Positions 56,512 to 64,000 of a stretch of DNA of 64,000 nucleotides are shown piece after piece (position 1 is the first letter of the stretch; every line of letters starts with the position of its first letter). This DNA comes from Adenanthera pavonina (Eukaryota; Streptophyta; Magnoliopsida; Fabales; Fabaceae), in contig JAIVEN010000012.1 in assembly GCA_026686845.1 (NCBI GenBank), positions 29,328,501 through 29,392,500 on the forward strand, written 5' to 3'. The position numbers and the translations under genes are program-made. Below the pieces are notes generated by a model. The model was not told the origin of the DNA, did no database searches, and saw nothing but the letters and a program-made list of their open reading frames with translations.

Positions 56512-56887
56512 GATTCTGTTTCCAAAAATAGTTTTTTTATTTTCAGAAACAGAAAACTCAGAAAACTTGCTTGGTAAACCTGTTTTTTATAAACTGTTCT
56601 GGAAAATAGAAAAATAAAAGAACAGAAAACTCAGAATATCTTTTAGGTGTTTTGTAATTTTTGTTCTGGAAAACACAAGGAAAGGTGAAAAAATTCACCT
56701 CATTAATGGTAAAGTTATAAATTTTGAATAACTCATCTATCATTCACTAGTTATGATTTTGAGAACAATTATTTAAACAGATGGTTTTATTTTCTTGTTT
56801 TCAAAACTTATTATTGAAAACAGTTTTACAAAACTGTTTTTGTTTTTTGAGAACAAAAAACAGAAAACATTGTCAAACAGACCCTAT
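56512..56887. mobile_element. hAT-like MITE (376 bp)
   Basis: The left end GGCCCTATTTGATTCTGTTT and the right end AAACATTGTCAAACAGACCC are imperfect inverted repeats of the common plant TAGGG.CTGTTTGA class. Flanking 8-mers GAGATTAC (56504-56511) and AATATTAC (56888-56895) match at six of eight positions, consistent with a decayed 8-bp target duplication. Interior motifs (GAAAACAGTTTTA, AACAGAAAACTCAGAA) are repeated and non-coding. Confidence 0.6.
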
Positions 56888-56894
56888 AATATTA

Positions 56895-57200
56895 CTCCAT
56901 CCCTTTAAAATATAAGGCAAATTTAGTGGGGATTAAGGTTTGAAAATATAAGTCACTTTATGAAAGTTAATAATCATTTAATGTTTTCTTTCCAATTTTA
57001 CCCCTATTTATAATAATTAAAAGAGTTATGATAGAGAGATTAAAAGAAATAGTAGTAATTAAGATGGGATAATTTAATGAGAGTAATTTTGAAAAATTAT
57101 AGTAATTTTTTATAAAATTAAGATGGATTACTAATTTTAACTATCCTCCTTGATGGAAAAGGGGTAGTTAATTATGTCATATATTTTAAAACAGAGGAAA
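56895..57200. mobile_element. Stowaway-like (Tc1/mariner) MITE (306 bp)
   Basis: It begins CTCCATCCCTTTAAAATATAA and ends TATATTTTAAAACAGAGGAAA, inverted termini of the CTCCCTCCGTCCC class, flanked by TA on both sides (56893-56894 and 57201-57202). Confidence 0.7.
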
Positions 57201-60200
57201 TATATTATTTATTGATTTTTTTTACATGACAACTGCTTTTTGAGTTGAACTAGTATATTGGCCAATCATAAATATTATAAAATTTGAAACTTGAATCATA
57301 TTTTACTGTTCCAAAAGTCTTGTGTGTATCTTTAGATGTAGGCTGAGAGTCGTATGAAGTCTAAGATAATGTGTAAGATAAGTCACATTATTTATGACTA
57401 ATGAATAATGTAGCATTTTATAGATTTATATATATATATATATATGTATGTATATAAACTAAATTTTTACCATTTTATTGTACTCTTGTTTTTGAAGTCT
57501 GGACCACAAAACTTTGAATAATCCTCTTACACGATTCTATGTCGTTTCATCATCTAGAGTGTGTTCTTTTATATATATATATATATAAACATATTTTCTC
57601 CCTTTGATCCTTCTCTTATGCAAGCATAAAAAAAAAAAGAAAAAAGTAAAATACTCTTATTTCTCTTCTGTTTTGCCTTAATTACAAGGATTTTCCATCT
57701 ATTTTGAAATATACACTTTAATTCAATACCTTTAGAAATATTTCTAAAAGTTCTAAAAATACTATTTTTAATTAAAAATCATGTTTGCTAATTTATTCCT
57801 CATTATATTAAATTCCTAATTTAATAAGTTGTTCCTTTTTTATTTTTTTTTTACAAATTTCATTTTGATTAATTTTTCATGGGTAATAAAATTAATAAAT
57901 TTTATAATATGATCAAAATTTTATCATTTTTATAATATGATAAAAATTAAAAAAAAAATACATGTTTGAAAATTTTCATTAACCAATGTATGTGTTTAAA
58001 AGATTATCAAATGAATAAGTTTAAATAATTTATAATTACAAAATTATTCATCAATTAATTTTATAATATAATAAGAAAGTTTAAAAATATATGTATTAAT
58101 TTTTTTGCTAACATAAATGTTCAAATTTTTTAAAAATAATATTGATGTTAAAAAGGGTGTTTTAATAAAAAAAAATTAAACAAGTAATTTAATGATCAAC
58201 TAATTGTTTGGAAGGATAGAAATGAAATCTTAAAAATAAAAGGAAGATTTGTGTAGTATAGGTCTATATAAGTTTTCAAAATAGAATAAAGATATCTATA
58301 ATTAAAGAAAAATAAAAGGGAGATTGATGTATTTTGCTAAAAAAAAAAATCTTCAACAATTGTTTTACGAAGATGGATTTATTCACCAGTGTAAATGCAT
58401 GCATGGTGAAACTACTTTAGTTAATTAAAACTTCGATTAATGTATCTCTTATTTTAAATTAATTAAGAAATTAGATCACATGAAACTCTTTCCTTATAAA
58501 AGAGCACACAGCTTGGAGCTTTGCATTGAGGACTTTATGCAAGTAACTCAAATCTCTCAGCTAATCAAAGATTATCTCATTCGTGATAGAAAATGAATCC
58601 TTTTTTATCATTTGTATTTATTTGTTTTTAATTTTTAGCTTAAAGATAAATATATTTTTAATCTATAGAATTTTTTTTATTCTATATATCAGATTAAATA
58701 TTGACTTAATCTATGATGGATTCTTGTTAGAGGACAAATTATTTGGGCCCACTCTCGTATTTCTGTAGTACTTTTGTTCCCACTTTCCACTTTCAGTTTG
58801 ACCTCAGACTCCACACTTCGTGGGAGTTACACTGAATCAAAGAGTCGTGTTAGACCAAGAATCTGATCCAATTAACCCATCAGTGTCATCCGGTGAGGCC
58901 CATAGTTTCTCTCTGCATCCTTTGATTCTGTTTCTAACTGTCGTTTCTACCTCAATTTATGATTTCGGTAAATCTAACTTCTGGTGTAAGTCGAGTTGAA
59001 TATAAGTTGCATTTTAAATGTTATCTAATTTTTTTTAACAAAAATTATAACTAAGAAATACTATTTACAATTGAGGACGCACTAAATCAGTGAGTATTTC
59101 AAATAATTTCACTGCATAAATGGTTTTTTATTAAAAATATGATAAAAGAAAAAAAATTATTTTGACTCTTCATAGATTGGGTATTTTTCAATTTAGTCTT
59201 TCATAATTGTTTTTTTATTTGATTATCTCGTAATTATCTTTCCAATTTAATCTTTTACATGTAGATACTTTTTATTTTAGTCTTTTAAAAATTTCATTTA
59301 TCAGGAATTAAATTACAAAGTATTTATATATAAAAGATCAAATATGATAATAAGGTCCTGCAAATTTTTATTTAAATTTTAAGCATATGATAATTGCATT
59401 CGGTTGATGTTGAGCTCCAACTGGTGCAAGATTTCTGGCAAATACTTAAAGATTCTAAAGATGGTTCAACAATTTGGATGTGTGCCAGTTTTGATAAAAG
59501 AGTGGTGGGGCAATCTTTCACCAATAACACACGATAATATAGAGGAATAGCCTTGGATTTTCTGAAACCCGCCAGCTATGTCCTTCTCTCAGTTGAATAG
59601 CTATCATGCTGATATTAATATAATTATAGTGGTTTTGGTCTTTTTATACATGGTCCTAGATAAGTTGCACTATTTATTATTTGTATATAGTGTGATTTTC
59701 TACCCTTTTTGTTTTATATTGATAATATATTGATGAGGCGGTGGCCTATTGATAGCAAATTATATTGTTTATGAACTATGAATATTAAAGTTTGTTCTTC
59801 AAATTATATGGAATCCATCTAGTTTTTATAATTAATTTATTTAAAGCTGTTATTTATATTTTCTAAAATTTTGGACTGATCTACGTAATAAGAATATTTT
59901 AAATGTATAATTTTAAAGAACATGAATGATAATTTTAAAAAGTATAGTGATAATATTGATTTCTTTTCAAAGGAACTTTAACTGTTAAAGATACTTAGTA
60001 TCATTTTTCCTAAATTTAGATATTAAAGAAAAATAATTTGTGAAAGTACTTTACCTAATAAATTTGGAAAAAGTTGGAAACAGATGAGGCCGAATGAGAT
60101 CCATATGAATGGGTCTTCTTCTCTATCTCTATCTTTAATCAAATAAAGTGCTTTAGGTTAATCCCAAAGAACCCTGTTCCTCATTTTTTCCATCCTGGCA

Positions 60201-61272
60201 AGCCTGGAATCAATAATGCAAATTAGTTGATAATGATGTCTTCTAATTTTTCTTTCAACTACTTTTGCGAGCTGTGTAATCAAAACTGAAAATTTAGATC
60301 CTTCCCAGTAATTGGAAGAGACAGCCGGAGAGGGAGGGGGATTTTTTTTTTGGTGGATTACCAGTGAGTTTTATTTCCTGTCTTTTTCTTTCTTCAATTC
60401 TTCCTCCGGCCACAAACTATCGAATTGAAAAATGATTTCATACCAAAACATATTTGCATAATTACCAAATTCCATCTATTTTTGCTTTTGAGAAAATCAT
60501 AATTTCTTAGTTTAAGGGGGAAAGATTCATTTTAATACATTTTGTAAGTTATACTATAAAAAAGCGATTTTGTAGAGTCAAATTTTTATTGAATCTTAAA
60601 TTCAAATTTTTTCGCCATTTGGAATAAAAAATATTATTGCAAAGAATATACCTGCAAACAAAAATTTAGAATTACTCTCTCTAGTCTCCAAGACTAAAAA
60701 ATTCCTAACTCTTTCCAAATAACCAAGAAACGTAGTTACTAATAAATTGATAATTCACCTGTCAAGATTGAGATAAATTTGATAGTTTACAGTTAACTTC
60801 TATTTATCTAATTCTCATTTTCCAGTTCTGGAATTTGTCATGTAAACAAATATTCTTAGATAATGTTTGGCATACTGTCAATTTAACTCTACTATCTTGA
60901 AGGTCTCAAGATGTTCGTACTTCATACCCACATACTTAGGATGATTGGTGACATACATTAGGTGGTATGTTGTACCACTAAACTCATGAAAAATCATGTA
61001 TGACATCTTTTCTTAGATCTGTTAACTTTCGTAAAAGAACACTTTATAATTTTCACGACAACTTTTAATTTTTATTCAAAAAGTAAATAATTCAAATAGG
61101 GAAAAATATGCGCACTTTTTAAGATACTTATTATTAGCTTCTCCAATAAATGCAAGAGAAATGAAGAATTTTTATAATCAGGCATTATTTAATTGAGTAT
61201 TTAAAAAAAAACCTAAATGTTATCTTTATTTAAAAAAAAAAAGTTGATAACATATACCTAACAATTTTTATA
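57201..61272. other. AT-rich intergenic region with simple repeats
   Basis: (AT)n runs lie at about 57428-57445 and 57572-57588. 59170-59330 has TTTAGTCTTTTAAAAATTTCA-type generic repeat phrasing. A TATA-like CCTTATAAAAGAG at about 58490 is not followed by a coding frame with recognisable content. No gene is called. Confidence 0.45.
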
Positions 61273-61672
61273 GGGAAAATTCTAGACAGAAATGAGATAT
61301 TTCTAGAAAGCTTTATGGAATTCACTAAATTCCCAATAGGTTACAAGATATTGATTTGGAAAAAAAAAAAAATAAATGAAGGATGTTTCTGCCCGTGTGG
61401 ATTAGTTGGTAATTGTGTGGACCAGTTGAAAAATTTTGTGGATCAGGAACGACATCCCATCTTCCACCCCCCCCCCAAACAGTAGATAATAATCCATTTC
61501 TAACTTATCCATAGAAATTTACAACTGATCAACATAAGGGTAAAAACATCTTTTTTTTAATTTTTTTTCCAAATTAATCCTTTGAAATCTATTAGGAATT
61601 TAACAAATTTTAGAAATCTTTTTGAAAATATCTCATTTCCATGAATTTATCTGGAATTTCCCCATGTTTATA
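61264..61672. mobile_element. Mutator-like MITE with 9-bp target duplication
   Basis: The element 61273-61663 (391 bp) starts GGGAAAATTCTAGA and ends TCTGGAATTTCCC. The inverted similarity extends about 45 bp and includes GAAATGAGATATTT / AAATATCTCATTTC. It is flanked by ATTTTTATA (61264-61272) and ATGTTTATA (61664-61672), a 9-bp direct repeat with one mismatch, as for Mutator-type transposons. There is no coding capacity. A (C)n run lies at about 61466-61475. Confidence 0.7.
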
Positions 61673-64000
61673 TCCTGACATCCTAGTATCGTCCAGGATA
61701 GCATGAGAACTATGCCAAAGACTGTCTAAACCACTGAAGAAAATGGCACCGACCACAATCTCTATGCATGAAGATCCCCACCGAAATTTGACACCTAAAA
61801 ATGGGGATCTTCCATTAAGTATTTACCAAACCATAAACCATGAAATAGTCAAATGAGCCGCCACTTCTCTTTTCTGCCTAACCTCTCATCAAATTCTCCT
61901 AAATCCTATGCACTGCCCACTACATGTCCCTTGGTTGTCTGTGATTCCAATAGCATTATTTCACTCCACTCCCATAACCAAGATGTGCTTTTTTTCAACC
62001 TTGGTTATTATTATATGAACCACCGATACCCTTTTTTCTTCATGACTTGAGTTAATCCCAATCCCTAGATACAATTCCCCTGCTATAAAGGTTTGAAAAT
62101 TGAAATGATTGTGTTATGAGAAGATTGTCAATGAAGTTGACTTGGAGGAAGTTAGAGAGAGAAAATAAATGTTGCATTGACAAATAAGTTCACGTGTGGC
62201 CTAAGCCCATCTGCTCAATTTGTTCCTCCTAATTCCATGTCAAATAATAGACTTTCAAGAAATATCAACTTTTCATTTGGATTTGGATCCCACCAAACTT
62301 CGGATTATTGTCTAAGATGTCATTTTTAATAGACTGAAATCATTTTTCACCATCGACTTCCTCCCAATAAAGGTTTTTCTGCGGATTCAAATCCTTAATA
62401 TTGCAGGGTTCTTAATCATTGCATGTAAGCTTATTTATTCCGTGAAACACGTTATTTAGACTCTGTTTTAGCATATTATAATGATTGTTTCAAACCAATT
62501 ATAAATCACTCATGTGGTAGAATTTCCCGTATCAAAATTGAAGAAAAAGTCAGAACAAATGGTTTAGTTTTCTTGGTTGGAACAACTGAATTAATGAAGT
62601 TAAATAGAGTCTGCAAAATATTGTTCAAGTGATTGGTGAGATATGCTTCTTTTCTTACATTGAGCCTTTGAGTTCAAATCCTAATTAATCTGACTTGATA
62701 ACATGGTGTAATTTTTTATGGTACACATAGACTAAAGGTAGTAATAAATAATTAAAAAAATTCCATCATTTTTTAAGTTAACTCTATTTAATATTATTTA
62801 ATATAATTGACTCGTGAGTTAATCAATGGAGAATATATGGGACAAGTTATTTGATACTTTCTCAGGGATATTTTGGGTAAAAAATTAAATACACTAAATA
62901 CTCTATTAAAATATCTTATATTATGAAATATAGATTTATTAGAAATGTGACTTATAAACTGAAATTGAAAAAATAATATATTATACATTAGAGTGAGAGG
63001 GAGATTTTTTCCTTTTGCCAACAATAACGGAGAGCATTAGAAACATATAAGGTCTTACTTTCTCATTTTATTTCTCTATTTTTTAAAATGAAAACCATGA
63101 ATTTATTTGGTACATACAGAGAATCCAGATTCCCCAATAATTACACAAAAGGTGTACTTTTTCTTCAAAATTTAATATTGTTACAATTTTTCAATGACAC
63201 CGAAAAGAAACATAAACATATAGACTAATTAATGTAAGACAGCATTATTTTGAATGATGAAAATTATAATCTTTAAATATTTAAAAAAATTTATTATTAT
63301 ATGTTTTGGTGTGTGATTACTTGAAATTGTTTTCATTTCTATGTTGGTTATGTTATGATACATCGAAAGTCTCTTGAATCTTTCATGTATCTCACTATAT
63401 CAAAGATTTTTATAAAATAACCTCCTAATTATATGAAAAAATCCACTTAATTACAAAATATCAGCACAAAGAAAATATAAACTAATTCAGGTAAAATAAA
63501 ATGTAAATTTTCAAGCCATGCCTAATCTATTTTAAGTTTTAAAGAAAGTGAAAGGTCGTCAACTTGTGGGTAGATGACTATTTTACCAAATTGGGGATAA
63601 CTACAAAAGGGAAAAAATCATATCCAACATAAGGGGTTGATTTCTCTCTCATACTAATTGACTTGGTCAAAATCGTAATTTTTGTTTCGTAAGAGTTTAT
63701 AATTGCAGTATACCATGATACATCTATTTGAATAAAAAAAGAGTACAGTAACCCTGTTTTGAGGGTAGAGCTAATAACTTGATTTAATCTTGATTATTTT
63801 GTCATTACCCCGTTTGTAACTGTTATGACGATGTTGATTACCTAACGTCCTAACTTCTCTCTCCTCCTATCAGATTTTTTTTTGCAATAAAAAACTGTGG
63901 CTATGTCTTATCCACAATTTGTCTTTTATTAAATCTAAACTATTCGTGATGACCCATAAACCAAAATAATAATCGGAGCAAAAAACTCCTCCTTTGTCTA
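61673..64000. other. Terminal intergenic stretch
   Basis: No gene recognised. AAGATCCCCA (61770-61779) and TGGGGATCTT (61802-61811) form a 10-bp perfect stem with a 22-nt loop. Around 62620-62680, TTCAAGTGATTGGTGAG and GAGTTCAAATCCT, about 35 bp apart, resemble degenerate pol III A and B boxes of a tRNA-derived SINE, without clear ends. Confidence 0.4.

Noticed and set aside
62640..62690. A real tRNA gene
   Set aside because: Only box-like fragments; no cloverleaf or acceptor stem could be drawn. No tRNA or rRNA gene was recognised anywhere in the window.

Overview
The window is eukaryotic nuclear DNA from a dicot plant, most likely a woody eudicot. It is AT-rich, its genes have GT-AG introns, gene density is low, and it is full of Ty1/copia and MITE-type debris. 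Species cannot be fixed by reading alone. There are three genes with a defensible coding structure: a SNAPIN-like gene (21419-25317, three exons, 149 aa), an intronless 420-aa plant protein with a MAKR/DUF1645-like motif (31810-33072, minus strand) and a twelve-exon METTL25/RRNAD1-type methyltransferase gene (39355-53698, 551 aa). Exon phases were checked by hand; all three reading frames close exactly.

1-7225 is a retrotransposon pile. A minus-strand copia element (5' LTR 5467-5611, gag, protease, integrase, start of RT, ending near 358) is split by an 1,810-bp solo LTR (852-2661) with a perfect 5-bp target duplication. Its LTR abuts, head to head, a second 5'-truncated copia copy on the plus strand (RT, RNase H, 3' LTR 7050-7225).

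7682-16172 holds two tandem, diverged copies (A and B) of a composite repeat. Each has a shared left segment plus a long near-perfect palindrome. The palindrome arms of copy B carry a captured RING-H2 zinc-finger gene in mirror orientation, and the right arm keeps all eight zinc ligands. A transcript across it would fold into a hairpin with arms of roughly 850 bp or more. This is the most unusual structure in the window. Later insertions can be dated relative to each other by comparing A with B: a Tourist-like MITE is present only in A and a copia fragment only in B.

16173-21050 contains degraded coding remnants: a plasma-membrane H+-ATPase exon with splice borders and a short ankyrin-repeat piece. 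The SNAPIN-like gene follows, preceded by a 45-codon upstream ORF. 25318-39354 is intergenic apart from the 420-aa gene and holds scattered MITEs and microsatellites.

Intron 11 of the METTL25-type gene is 6.4 kb. It contains a 5.0-kb copia element (two LTRs, target duplication GGGAA) that is itself inserted in a small terminal-inverted-repeat or TRIM-like element. The coding exons on both sides stay in frame, so the gene is probably functional.

53699-64000 has no recognisable gene. It carries a 5'-truncated RTE-type LINE end with a 21-bp target duplication, a hAT-like MITE lying seven bases from a Stowaway-like MITE, and a Mutator-like MITE with a 9-bp target duplication.
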